A stretch of DNA of 11,478 nt from an uncultured Clostridia bacterium (GCA_945487445.1 CALYTU010000040.1:1-11478), one strand, 5' to 3'. Positions 1 to 7,243 are shown, numbered from the stretch's first letter. Program-made: numbers and translations. The notes: generated by a model from the letters alone, not told the origin.

Positions 1-52
1 CGGATTTCTCGGCGATGAATCGCCTCGAAATGACAGGATACTGAACAGATAC
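1..52 (-). mobile_element. MITE-like 123-bp element, copy A (cut by window edge)
   Basis: These 52 bases are identical to positions 200-251, the last 52 bases of the complete copy at 129-251, and end with the same terminal GAACAGATAC. The other 71 bases lie outside the window. Strand is given relative to the orientation that begins GTATCTGTTCAG. The eight bases that follow are GTTCAAAG (53-60); if this copy also made an 8-bp target duplication, the same eight bases should precede its missing left end. It lies in the same orientation as the next copy, 76 bases away. Confidence 0.85.
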
Positions 53-66
53 GTTCAAAGTTTTAT

Positions 67-95
67 TTGACTTTATCGAGCTTCATTGATAAAAT
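67..95 (+). promoter_or_regulatory. Predicted sigma-A-type promoter
   Basis: A -35 box TTGACT (67-72, 5 of 6 to consensus) and a -10 box TAAAAT (90-95, 5 of 6) are separated by exactly 17 bases. The expected start of transcription is near 102. The next gene downstream is the small membrane-protein gene at 273. A complete MITE-like element now separates promoter and gene; without the element and one target duplication the leader would be only about 40 bases. This is predicted from sequence only. Confidence 0.6.
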
Positions 96-128
96 GAAAT
101 CAGAGAAAAAGGTTTCTCAAAAGAAGGA

Positions 129-251
129 GTATCTATTCAGTAGCCCCATCTGTCATTTCGAACGAAGTGAGAAATCCGTTCCTTTTTGCGTAGATAATAC
201 GGATTTCTCGGCGATGAATCGCCTCGAAATGACAGGATACTGAACAGATAC
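129..251 (-). mobile_element. MITE-like 123-bp element, copy B, with 8-bp target duplication
   Basis: Complete element with imperfect terminal inverted repeats: the ends read GTATCTATTCAGTA and, on the other strand, GTATCTGTTCAGTA. Further inward both arms share CTGTCATTTCGA and GAGAAATCCG, so the whole element can fold into one long imperfect hairpin around a loop of roughly 20 bases. It is identical in sequence to the copies at 7244 and 11287. It is flanked by a perfect direct repeat AAGAAGGA (121-128 and 252-259), as expected of an 8-bp target-site duplication. It has no coding capacity. The right-hand duplication lies just upstream of the ribosome binding site of the gene at 273, so the element sits in that gene's leader. 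Confidence 0.92.
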
Positions 252-272
252 AAGAAGGAAAAGGAGGTCTGT

Positions 273-632
273 ATGATGCAGTACGCCTTGATTTTTGTTG
301 GTGTGTTTTTTCTTGCGTTTGTTGTCATTATCATTCGAAACAAAAAAATAAACGGCGAGATTAATCAGAACGGGATCGAGACCGACGCCGTGGTGTCCCG
401 CATCAAAGAGCATGTGACCACAGATTTGCACGGGACTTCCGTTACCTATACCTACTATGTCACGTATCGGGCGATGAACGGTCAAACCGTGTAAGCCAGG
501 CTCGGAAGCGGGAAGAGCGTGGATTTCAAAATCGGCAAAAAGGCCTGGGACTATGATCTTGAAGAGGGGACCAAGGTGCGTATCAAGTATCTGCCCGAAA
601 AACAAACTACGCGATTCGGGTTGACTAACCGG
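273..632 (+). pseudogene. Small DUF3592-like membrane protein, interrupted by in-frame stop
   Basis: ATG at 273 follows a strong AAGGAGG (261-267). The first 73 codons encode one N-terminal membrane segment (about residues 4-22), a basic stretch (RNKK), then a soluble part with YTYYVTYR. A TAA at 492-494 stops the frame, but the same frame continues directly with ARLGSGKSVDFKIGKKAW and GTKVRIKYLPEK. That looks like the second half of one beta-rich domain, where proteins of this kind usually have a V-E-A/G stretch at the stop position. The simplest reading is a nonsense change, perhaps GAA to TAA. The frame stays open to a TAG at 858-860, but beyond about 620 the sequence no longer resembles the domain. 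The DUF3592 assignment is from memory of similar small clostridial proteins. A truncated 73-residue product could still be made. Together with the element inserted in its leader, the gene appears to be decaying. Confidence 0.55.
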
Positions 633-1434
633 CTTTCTGTATTTGACGCCAGAACAGCATCGCACACCGGGCCGGGGATTATGCCTCCGGCTCGGTTTTC
701 TCGCTGTGGCGCTCCACCTGGGGCGCCTTTTGGTGCTGCAACAAACCTACTGGTCCCGCTATTTCAGAGTACGCAGTCATATCGGGCGGTTACGCCGTCC
801 GTGCGCAGCGGATCGGCGAGGGAGGACAGACTCATCTCTTTGTTCATATTTCATATGTAGCGTATATCGTATTTTACGCTCTTTTGCACCACCGTCTTTC
901 CGTGCGGCTTTGCCCTGATTTGCAAAAACTTAAGTAATTCGCTCTTGCTAAGGTGACTAATCATTTGACAATCATTCAGTTTCCGGTTATCGGTTGAACG
1001 CATCAGGACGCTGTAGGGCGATGCCGCCAAAAGGCATGGCATATCGTTCCAAGCGTAGCGCTCCACGATGATGCGCAGCAGCCCACCGGGCTGCCGGCGC
1101 TTCACGCGCTTGCATGGAACGCCCGTACATGCGCAGCAAGCAACGTATGCGTCAGCAAACGATTTTACCGCGTTTCAAATCGTGACCGTGCCGGATTTGC
1201 CTGCGGCAAATTGTCCGCTGCGACGGTCCGGGCGCCCACTGAGCGCCCCTACGGAAAATCGGAAACGCTTCTGCCCCGGGCTGACGTCTCCATCAAATGA
1301 AAGCTGACGAAAACCGATAATCAGGATTCAGTTTACTGTAGAGCGATGAATTAATCGATTACCGCGGTCAATAGACCGTTTGTGAAAAAGAAACTCATGA
1401 AGGAGCCGGTTTGGCTCTGGTTAGGAGAACGATT
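633..1434. other. Region of about 800 bases without a supportable gene
   Basis: Several short open frames cross this stretch on both strands, but none has a ribosome binding site together with a recognisable domain. The minus-strand frame 851-1105 has a poor start and no family resemblance that I can see. The stretch holds several short inverted repeats: 1078-1094 (7-bp stem GCAGCCC, 3-base loop), the double hairpin at 1184-1248, a 10-bp perfect palindrome TAATCGATTA (1352-1361) and a small stem at 1365-1378. The last two lie just upstream of the hydrolase gene and might be regulatory. I found no convincing promoter for that gene. The region may contain eroded gene remnants. Confidence 0.5.
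1184..1248. repeat. Double-hairpin palindromic cassette, REP-like
   Basis: Two adjacent inverted-repeat structures. The first has outer arms GACCGT (1184-1189) and ACGGTC (1223-1228), enclosing a perfect 7-bp stem ATTTGCC/GGCAAAT (1195-1201 and 1205-1211) with a 3-base loop. The second pairs GGGCGC (1230-1235) with GCGCCC (1243-1248). No T-tract follows on either strand, so this is not a standard terminator. Short GC-rich palindromes of the type GTAGGGGCG...CGCCC are, from memory, frequent between genes in gut Oscillospirales genomes. Only one copy is seen here, so calling it a repeat is inference. Confidence 0.35.
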
Positions 1435-2247
1435 ATGAAGGGAAAATTTGTACTGGCACAGGTTGCTTCCGTTGGAGATCCTGCCGTGAACCTGAAAAAA
1501 GCGAAGGAGCTTGCAGAGAACGCGTATGAAACCTATCACCCCGATGTTTTCATTTTCCCCGAGATGTTTATGAGCTTTTTCCCATGGAGAACAGACCGTG
1601 ACACGGTCCTGTCCACTGCGCAGCCGCTTGACGGCCCGTTTGTCACGCAGATGCGCAAACTTGCGAAGCAGTACGGCATGTGGACCGTCTTCGGTATGAA
1701 CGAGACCGTTGAGGATCCGAACGATCATCGCAGTTACAATACGATCGTTGTGCTTGACAATCGGGGAGAGATGGTCTCCACATATCGCAAAACGCACCTG
1801 TACGACGCCTTCGGTTATCGGGAGTCCGACGTTAACAAGCCCGGCGATCGCTTCTTTGACCCGATTGAGACCCCGTTCGGCAAGATTGGCCTGTTTACCT
1901 GCTATGAGGTGCGTTTCCCCGAGGTGGCTCGCGATCAGCGAAGGAAGGGCGCGGACATTCTCCTGATGCCGACAGCCTGGGCAGCGGGCAAGATAAAAAG
2001 CCTGCATTTCCACACGCTGATTACCGCCCGTGCGCTGGAAAACGGGGTTTATGTGCTTGCCTGCGATCAGTGCGGCAGCGACACAATCGGTGAAAGCGTT
2101 GCAGTCGACCCGATGGGTGTGACAATCGCTTCCGCCGGGGAAGGTGAGGAACTGATCCTCGCCTGTACTGACACGGATCGCGTGCAGGAAGTGCGTCGCA
2201 AAGTAGCATCCTTTGATCAGCGTCGTCCCGATTTATACCGCGGCTGA
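1435..2247 (+). CDS. Carbon-nitrogen hydrolase, nitrilase superfamily
   Basis: A 270-residue protein of the usual length for a single-domain nitrilase-superfamily amidase. The catalytic triad is visible: Glu43 in FPEMF, Lys119 in YRKTHLYDAF and Cys156 in FTCYEVRFPE. The enzyme should hydrolyse a non-peptide C-N bond (amide, carbamoyl or nitrile) through a cysteine acyl-enzyme in the cytoplasm. The YRKTHLYDAFGYRESD and CYEVRFPE motifs resemble the amidase branches of the superfamily (omega-amidase or deaminated glutathione amidase type) more than true nitrilases; the substrate cannot be read from sequence. The start is the ATG at 1435, with TAGGAG at 1422-1427 seven bases upstream; a TTG at 1411 in frame is less likely. 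It stands alone, convergent with the truB end of the large operon, after a long gene-free stretch, so its neighbours give no functional hint. Confidence 0.9.
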   Translation: MKGKFVLAQVASVGDPAVNLKKAKELAENAYETYHPDVFIFPEMFMSFFPWRTDRDTVLSTAQPLDGPFVTQMRKLAKQYGMWTVFGMNETVEDPNDHRSYNTIVVLDNRGEMVSTYRKTHLYDAFGYRESDVNKPGDRFFDPIETPFGKIGLFTCYEVRFPEVARDQRRKGADILLMPTAWAAGKIKSLHFHTLITARALENGVYVLACDQCGSDTIGESVAVDPMGVTIASAGEGEELILACTDTDRVQEVRRKVASFDQRRPDLYRG

Positions 2248-2263
2248 ACGATTAAAAATCGTT
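2247..2263 (+). terminator. AT-rich hairpin at the end of the hydrolase gene
   Basis: A perfect 7-bp stem AACGATT/AATCGTT with an AAA loop begins on the last base of the stop codon. It could end the hydrolase transcript, but it is AT-rich and only two or three T residues follow, so it would be a weak intrinsic terminator. Confidence 0.3.
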
Positions 2264-2465
2264 TAGCCTGCCACGCTTCTTTTGTCAGCAGATTGTCGAC
2301 CCACGGCGCGTCTCGTTCATGCGACACCGGGGACGCTTCTCGACACAAGAGACGGTTTGAAACCACTGCAAAAGCACCTGTTTTTGATGAGATAGGGTCG
2401 ATAATTGCGCGTGTTGCAGTTTTTGGAAACCTTTTTGAAGCGATGCCGACTTTTTCAGCGGTTAC

Positions 2466-2496
2466 GGACGGTTCTTCGTGTGATAAAGAACCATCC
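2466..2496. other. Hairpin between convergent genes, 11-bp stem with one mismatch
   Basis: Arms GGACGGTTCTT (2466-2476) and AAGAACCATCC (2486-2496) pair with a single C-A mismatch and a 9-base loop. It lies 18 bases beyond the truB stop, between the two convergent genes. The position suits the 3' end of the translation operon transcript, but there is no T-tract on either strand, so a role as an intrinsic terminator is not supported. The rest of 2248-2514 shows no recognisable gene. Confidence 0.4.
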
Positions 2497-2514
2497 CCTG
2501 ACCGGCGGATTTCG

Positions 2515-3420
2515 TTATACCGAAAAGAAACTCTTAATTGTACGCAGTTCCCCGGCAGTGACAGCGCAGAGGGCGAGAAAATCCCCTTGCGGGCCGTAGA
2601 CGCGGTACTCGCCGTCGGCCAGCTTTCCGGTTTTCAGGCTTGCGCCGTTGCGAAGCTTCCGCTCCCCCGCTTCGTTGATCGTGCAGCTGGGACGGTCGGC
2701 AAAGAGGCTGTCCACCGGCAGCAAAAGCGCCTCGGGGTCGGGCGCGGCGAGAAGTTCCTCCATTGTGTGCGCCTTGTCCAGCCCATAGCGTCCTGCCCGG
2801 GTCCGGCGCAGGGCCGCCATGCACCCCCCGCAGCCCAGGGCTGCGCCAATGTCATGACAGAGGGTGCGGACGTAAGTCCCCTTGGAGCAGTGAATCCGCA
2901 GGGCCACGTCCGATTGTAGGGATAAGCATCGCTTGTCCGCAGACGCGCCTTGCCCGTCTGCGCAAAGCATTTCCAGCGCATAGATCATCACAGGCCGGGG
3001 CCGGCGCTCGATTTCCTTGCCCTGGCGGGCCAGGGTGTAGAGCTTTTTCCCGTTGACCTTGATGGCCGAGTACATGGGCGGAATCTGCAAAATCTCTCCG
3101 CGGAACCGGTCCAGCGCATCCTCCAGCTGCCCCTGTGTTATGTCAACCGGTGATGCCGCCAGGGTACGTCCGGTAACGTCCTGGGTGTCGGTGACAAGAC
3201 CGAGACGAAGCGTGGCCTCATAGACCTTGTCCGCGTGCTCGAAGAAGGGCACAGCCCGGGTGGCGCGGCCGAGGAAAATGGGCAGCACGCCGGTGGCCAT
3301 GGGGTCCAGCGTCCCACCGTGGCCGACATGTTTTTCATGAAAGACTCCCCGCAGCTTGGCGGCGACGTCCTGTGAAGTCCACCCCGCGGGCTTGTCCACG
3401 ATCAAAATTCCGTTTGGCAT
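2515..3420 (-). CDS. truB: tRNA pseudouridine(55) synthase TruB
   Basis: Converts U55 to pseudouridine in the T-loop of tRNAs. The 301-residue protein has the normal family length. Visible motifs: an N-terminal GILIVDKPAGWTS; the catalytic motif GGTLDPMATGVLP with Asp39 as nucleophile (Gly replaces the more common Thr in HTGTLDP, a variant I recall from other Clostridia); YSAIKVNGKKLYTLAR at about 117-132; and CSKGTYVRTLCHDIG at 178-192. The C-terminal 60 residues form the usual RNA-binding tail region. The start at 3420 overlaps the end of the upstream phosphoesterase gene by 19 bases, with GAGGAG about 11 bases ahead, indicating translational coupling. It is the last gene of the operon in this window. 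The riboflavin kinase gene ribF, often the next gene in Firmicutes, is absent here. Confidence 0.96.
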   Translation of the reverse strand: MPNGILIVDKPAGWTSQDVAAKLRGVFHEKHVGHGGTLDPMATGVLPIFLGRATRAVPFFEHADKVYEATLRLGLVTDTQDVTGRTLAASPVDITQGQLEDALDRFRGEILQIPPMYSAIKVNGKKLYTLARQGKEIERRPRPVMIYALEMLCADGQGASADKRCLSLQSDVALRIHCSKGTYVRTLCHDIGAALGCGGCMAALRRTRAGRYGLDKAHTMEELLAAPDPEALLLPVDSLFADRPSCTINEAGERKLRNGASLKTGKLADGEYRVYGPQGDFLALCAVTAGELRTIKSFFSV

Positions 3421-4412
3421 TCCAGTTCAATCTCCTCTGCCAGAGCGGCCAGAACGGCCTCGCGGATGGCGGAAATGCCGCCCGGGAGGCTGGCGCCGGC
3501 CGCGCCGGGATGGCCGCCGCCGCCGAGCCGTTTGCAGATTTTTGCCGCGTCATAGTCGGGGCTGGTCCGCACGGAGACCTTGCCCATGCCGTTTTCCACT
3601 TCCCGGAGCATAACGGCAATTTGGACGCCCTCAATGGTCCGGCCGAACCCGGAAATGTCGTCGATGTCGTCCTCGGTCAGGGCAAGTCGCTCCATCAGCG
3701 CCTTGTCGATGGCGGAGACAGCCACCCGGCCTCCCGCGAAAAACTCCATGTGTTCAATCAGCCAGGCCTCCAGAGCCAGCCGCGGACGGCGCTTGACCTC
3801 GAAGAAGGCGCGGTTGATCGGATAGACTTCTGCCCCGGCGGCCACACAGGCTGCCGCGCGGCGGAAGGTGTCGGCGGTGACGTTGGCGTAGCGGAAGCAG
3901 CCTGTATCCGTGGAAATGGCCACATACAGAGCCTCCCCCATGGGCTTGTCCAGCCGGACGCCGAGCATGGGGATCAGATCCGTCAGCAGTTCGGCGCAGG
4001 CGGCTGCGTTTTCATCCACCAGGGTTCGGAGCGCGAAGCCATCGTTGGTGCCGTGGTGGTCAATGGCCAGGTCCGCTTCCTCATTTTCCATCCCGAAGGG
4101 GAAGAGCCCCCGGGAGGCAATGTCGCAGGTAATGATGGTAAAGCGAGATGCCTGCGAGGCGGAAGCATCCCGCGTGCCGGGATCAAAAGCCTGCTCCGGG
4201 GCCAGAAGCCCGTCCAGATAGGGGGCAAACTTTGGCGTAAACTGTGGGTTTGCATAGACCCAGGCGCGTTTTCCCAGCGAGCGAAGTGCCCGGCAGAGGG
4301 CAGCGCAGGATCCGACGGTGTCCCCGTCGGGACGGCGGTGGGAGAGCAGCAGATAATTGTCATGCGCCTGCAGAAAGGCTGCTGCCTCCGAGAGCGTCAG
4401 CGGTACGTTCAT
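3402..4412 (-). CDS. nrnA: DHH/DHHA1 phosphoesterase, NrnA-like oligoribonuclease/pAp phosphatase
   Basis: A 336-residue cytoplasmic phosphoesterase of the size of NrnA, which degrades very short RNAs to mononucleotides and dephosphorylates pAp. The four metal-binding motifs of the DHH domain are visible: HRRPDGDTVGS (25-35), TCDIAS with Asp97, the name-giving DHH at 118-120 and STDTGCFRY with Asp169. A DHHA1 substrate-binding domain follows with GGGGHPGAAGA at 297-307. The start codon overlaps the rbfA stop in an ATGA (4409-4412), and its end overlaps truB, so it is translationally coupled on both sides. A gene of this family between rbfA and truB is a common arrangement in Firmicutes. I infer nano-RNA/pAp hydrolase activity; a cyclic-dinucleotide or other DHH activity is less likely, because no membrane, PAS or GGDEF regions are present. 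Confidence 0.9.
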   Translation of the reverse strand: MNVPLTLSEAAAFLQAHDNYLLLSHRRPDGDTVGSCAALCRALRSLGKRAWVYANPQFTPKFAPYLDGLLAPEQAFDPGTRDASASQASRFTIITCDIASRGLFPFGMENEEADLAIDHHGTNDGFALRTLVDENAAACAELLTDLIPMLGVRLDKPMGEALYVAISTDTGCFRYANVTADTFRRAAACVAAGAEVYPINRAFFEVKRRPRLALEAWLIEHMEFFAGGRVAVSAIDKALMERLALTEDDIDDISGFGRTIEGVQIAVMLREVENGMGKVSVRTSPDYDAAKICKRLGGGGHPGAAGASLPGGISAIREAVLAALAEEIELECQTEF

Positions 4413-4792
4413 TTGTCATCACCCTCGCCGCCTGTGTGCCCGTCGTCCTCGGGAATATCCAGTGTGGAGAGGATATCCAGGATTCGGGCGCCGTAGGTGA
4501 TGGAGTGATCCTCGGTCCAGATCAGCTCCGGCGTGTGGCGCAGGCTCAGCCGATTTGCCAGCTCATGACGCAGGTAGCCGCCCGCGGCCTTGAGCCCGTG
4601 GAGAACCTCCTTGCTCTGCTCCTTGTCGTAGACAGAGAAGTAGACCTTGGCATAGCGGAGATCGGCTGTGGTGTCCACCCGGGTCACGGAGACCATTGTC
4701 TTCTGCACCCGGGGATCCTTCAGCGTCCGCAGCAGGTCGGACAGCTCACGCTGAATCTCCTCGTTAATTCTTCCAATTCTATTTGATGGCAT
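4409..4792 (-). CDS. rbfA: Ribosome-binding factor A
   Basis: A 127-residue RbfA, a KH-type factor that binds immature 30S subunits and helps 16S rRNA 5' end maturation. Family features seen: N-terminal PSNRIGRINEEIQRELSDLL, then DPRVQKTMVSVTRVDTTADLRYAKVYFSVY, and a C-terminal RLSLRHTPELIWTEDHSITYGARI. I chose the ATG at 4792 because AAAGGAG (4798-4804) lies five bases upstream; an in-frame ATG at 4813 would place this ribosome binding site inside the gene. It follows infB after 54 bases that contain a strong hairpin and overlaps the next gene by four bases. The acidic, glycine-rich tail (EDDGHTGGEGDDK) is typical in being poorly conserved. Confidence 0.95.
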   Translation of the reverse strand: MPSNRIGRINEEIQRELSDLLRTLKDPRVQKTMVSVTRVDTTADLRYAKVYFSVYDKEQSKEVLHGLKAAGGYLRHELANRLSLRHTPELIWTEDHSITYGARILDILSTLDIPEDDGHTGGEGDDK

Positions 4793-4817
4793 GGTTGCTC
4801 CTTTCATTCGCATAGCG

Positions 4818-4843
4818 TTCTGGGCGGCTTGCGCCGCCCAGAA
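4818..4843 (-). promoter_or_regulatory. Strong intra-operon hairpin between infB and rbfA
   Basis: Perfect 11-bp inverted repeat TTCTGGGCGGC/GCCGCCCAGAA with a 4-base loop, starting three bases after the infB stop codon. No run of T follows on the transcribed strand, and rbfA with its ribosome binding site comes straight after, so it is unlikely to be a full terminator. It could protect the infB message from 3' degradation, mark an RNA processing site, or reduce read-through to the downstream genes. These roles are inference. Confidence 0.65.
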
Positions 4844-4846
4844 TCA

Positions 4847-7213
4847 TCAATCCCGGTATTGCTCCATAACGAAGCACTCGAAGATGTCGCCTTCCTTGAG
4901 GTCGTTGTACTTGGCCACGGACATGCCGCACTCGAAGTTTGCCTGCACCTCTTTTACGGAGTCCTTGAACCGCTGCAGGCTGCCCAGCTCGCCGGTGTAG
5001 ATTACCACATTGTCGCGCAGGACGCGAACCTTGGCGTCGCGGGTGATCTTGCCGTCCTTGACGTAGCAGCCGGCGACGGTGCCGATCGCGCTGACCTTGT
5101 AGAGCACGCGGACCTCGGCGTGGCCGATCACGGCCTCGCGGTACTTGGGCGCCAGCATACCCTTCATGGCAGCCTCGATCTCCTCCAGGCACTCATAGAT
5201 GACGGAGTAGAGCCGGATATCCACGTTGGAGCGCTGGGCGGAGGCTGCAGCGGCCGCGTCGGGCCGGACGTTGAAGCCGACGATGATGGCGTTGGCCGTG
5301 GAAGCCAGCAGAATGTCGGATTCGTTGATGGCGCCTACGCCGGCGTGGATGACCTTGACGGCCACCTCGTCGTTGTTGAGCTTGGCCAGGTTGGCCTTGA
5401 CGGCTTCGGCGGAGCCCTGGACGTCGGCCTTGACCAGAATGTTGAGCTCCTTCATTTCGCCCTTCTTCATCTGATCGAAGAGGTTCTCCAGCGTGACCTT
5501 GGACTGCTGCTTGGCCAGCTCATCCTTTGCCTTCTGCTTGCGCTGTTCCACCAGCTGGCGGGCCATGCGCTCGTCCGTGACGGCCTCAAAGGCGTCTCCG
5601 GGGGCCGGGACCTCCGCAAGACCCGTGATCTCAACGGGGATGGAGGGGCCGGCGTGCTTGATGGACTTGCCCTTGTCGTCGGTCATCACGCGGACATGGC
5701 CCACGGCGGTTCCGGCGATAATTGTGTCGCCCTGGTTCAGGGTGCCGTTTTGCACCAGCAGGGTTGAGATGGGGCCACGGGTCTTGTCCAAACGGGCTTC
5801 AATGACGGTGCCCTTTGCGGCACGGTTGGGGTTGGCGCGGAGCTCCTGGAGCTCGGCGGTGAGGATGACGGTTTCCAGCAGATCATCGATGCCCATGCCG
5901 GTCTTGGCAGAGATGCGGCAGACCTCGGTGTCGCCGCCCCACTCCGAGGGGACCAGATTATGCTCGGTGAGCTGGGTCAAAATGCGATCCGGGTTGGCCC
6001 CGGGCTTATCCATCTTGTTCACGGCCACCACAATGGGAATATTGGCAGCTTTGGCGTGGTTGATGGCCTCAATGGTCTGGGGCATGATGCCGTCATCGGC
6101 GGCCACGACCAGGATGGCCACGTCGGTACACATGGCGCCGCGGGCACGCATAGAGGTGAAAGCAGCGTGGCCCGGGGTGTCCAGGAAGGTGATGAGGCTG
6201 CCGTTGACCTTGACGGTGTAGGCGCCGATGTGCTGGGTGATGCCGCCGGCCTCGCCGGCCACCACGTTTGTCTTCCGCACGGCGTCGAGAAGGCTGGTCT
6301 TGCCGTGGTCGACATGGCCCATGACCACCACGACGGGGGGCCGGGTGACCAGCTCTTCCGCAGTATCCTCGTGATCGTCGAAGAGCTTATCCTCGATGGT
6401 CATGATGATTTCACGCTCCACCTTGCAGCCAAGCTCAGTTGCAACAAACTCGGCTGTGTCGAAGTCGATGGTCTGGTTGACGGTTGCCATCACGCCGTTT
6501 TTAATCAGGCATTTGATGAGCTCGGAGGCGGTCTTCTTCATCCGGGCAGCCAGCTCGCCCACAGTGATTTCGTCCGGGATCTTCACCGTCAGCGGGGTCT
6601 TTTTGATGACCTCCAGGCGGAGACGGTTCATTTTCTTGCGCTCGTCCTCCTTGGACTTGGTGCCCTTGGGACCCTGCTGCTTCTTGTTCTTGCCGCCGAT
6701 TTTCTGCTTGCCTCCGGAGCGGTTCTGATCCCGCTCGGAAATCAGCGTGTCAACCCGGTCGTCAAAGCGGTCCGCATTCACTTGGACGGCGGAGGTGTCC
6801 ACCACGCGGCGCTCGCGCTTGCGCTGCGGCTCGGCAGGCTTGGCGGCCTGTCCGTTCTGAGCGGGCTTCTTTTCGTTGGGCTTGGCAGCCGGTGTGGCTG
6901 CGGGCTTGCCCGCTGCCTTGGCAGCTTCGGCCCGCTCCTTCTCCTCGGCTGCCTTCTTTGCGGCCTCCTCTGCCTTGCGCTTTTCCTCGGCCTCCTTCGC
7001 GGCAAAGGCCGCGGCAAAGACCACCTCGATCGAGGGGATCTGGTTGCGCTGGGTCATAAGATCGAAAATCACATTGAGCTGGTTTTCCTCCAGCACCTGC
7101 GCGCTACTCTTGGGCTTCTCAAAATATTGCTCCACAATGGCGGAGATCTCCTTGGGCGTAACGCCAAGATCCGCGGCCACTTCTTTGATTCGATACTTCA
7201 CAAAACTACTCAT
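4847..7213 (-). CDS. infB: Translation initiation factor IF-2
   Basis: The GTPase that brings initiator fMet-tRNA to the 30S subunit and promotes 50S joining. Length is 788 residues. Order of parts: IF2_N domain (about 1-60); a low-complexity Ala/Lys/Glu/Pro linker (about 65-195); a second IF2_N-type domain (about 198-266); G domain with G1 GHVDHGKT (299-306), G2 GGITQHIG (323-330), G3 DTPGH (345-349), G4 NKMD (399-402) and G5 SAK (435-437); then the C-terminal beta-barrel and fMet-tRNA-binding domains ending in FECFVMEQYRD. The ATG at 7213 follows GGAGGTGG closely. All motifs are intact. Unusually, a 123-bp MITE-like element lies only 30 bases upstream of the start codon, in the spacer from ylxQ, so the message entering infB carries a long structured insert. 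Confidence 0.98.
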   Translation of the reverse strand: MSSFVKYRIKEVAADLGVTPKEISAIVEQYFEKPKSSAQVLEENQLNVIFDLMTQRNQIPSIEVVFAAAFAAKEAEEKRKAEEAAKKAAEEKERAEAAKAAGKPAATPAAKPNEKKPAQNGQAAKPAEPQRKRERRVVDTSAVQVNADRFDDRVDTLISERDQNRSGGKQKIGGKNKKQQGPKGTKSKEDERKKMNRLRLEVIKKTPLTVKIPDEITVGELAARMKKTASELIKCLIKNGVMATVNQTIDFDTAEFVATELGCKVEREIIMTIEDKLFDDHEDTAEELVTRPPVVVVMGHVDHGKTSLLDAVRKTNVVAGEAGGITQHIGAYTVKVNGSLITFLDTPGHAAFTSMRARGAMCTDVAILVVAADDGIMPQTIEAINHAKAANIPIVVAVNKMDKPGANPDRILTQLTEHNLVPSEWGGDTEVCRISAKTGMGIDDLLETVILTAELQELRANPNRAAKGTVIEARLDKTRGPISTLLVQNGTLNQGDTIIAGTAVGHVRVMTDDKGKSIKHAGPSIPVEITGLAEVPAPGDAFEAVTDERMARQLVEQRKQKAKDELAKQQSKVTLENLFDQMKKGEMKELNILVKADVQGSAEAVKANLAKLNNDEVAVKVIHAGVGAINESDILLASTANAIIVGFNVRPDAAAAASAQRSNVDIRLYSVIYECLEEIEAAMKGMLAPKYREAVIGHAEVRVLYKVSAIGTVAGCYVKDGKITRDAKVRVLRDNVVIYTGELGSLQRFKDSVKEVQANFECGMSVAKYNDLKEGDIFECFVMEQYRD

Positions 7214-7243
7214 ATAGCCACCTCCACATTACTAACAACTGAC

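Noticed and set aside
1..251. Closely spaced repeats suggesting a CRISPR array
   Set aside because: Units are 123 bp with terminal inverted repeats and target duplications, scattered in both orientations through the window; there is no regular short repeat-spacer pattern and no cas gene.
129..251. The repeat carrying an outward promoter or acting as a terminator
   Set aside because: GATAAT occurs inside it but without a -35 box at 17 bases, and the T5 run is too far from a stem to be a standard terminator.
851..1105. Minus-strand open frame of about 84 codons, possibly a recombinase or transposase tail
   Set aside because: No convincing start or ribosome binding site and no motif I could tie to a recombinase or transposase.
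3372..4496. Plus-strand open frame opposite the DHH phosphoesterase
   Set aside because: It is antisense to a gene with intact catalytic motifs and has no recognisable domain.
4818..4843. Intrinsic terminator after infB
   Set aside because: No U-tract follows the stem on the transcribed strand, and rbfA with its own ribosome binding site follows within the same operon.
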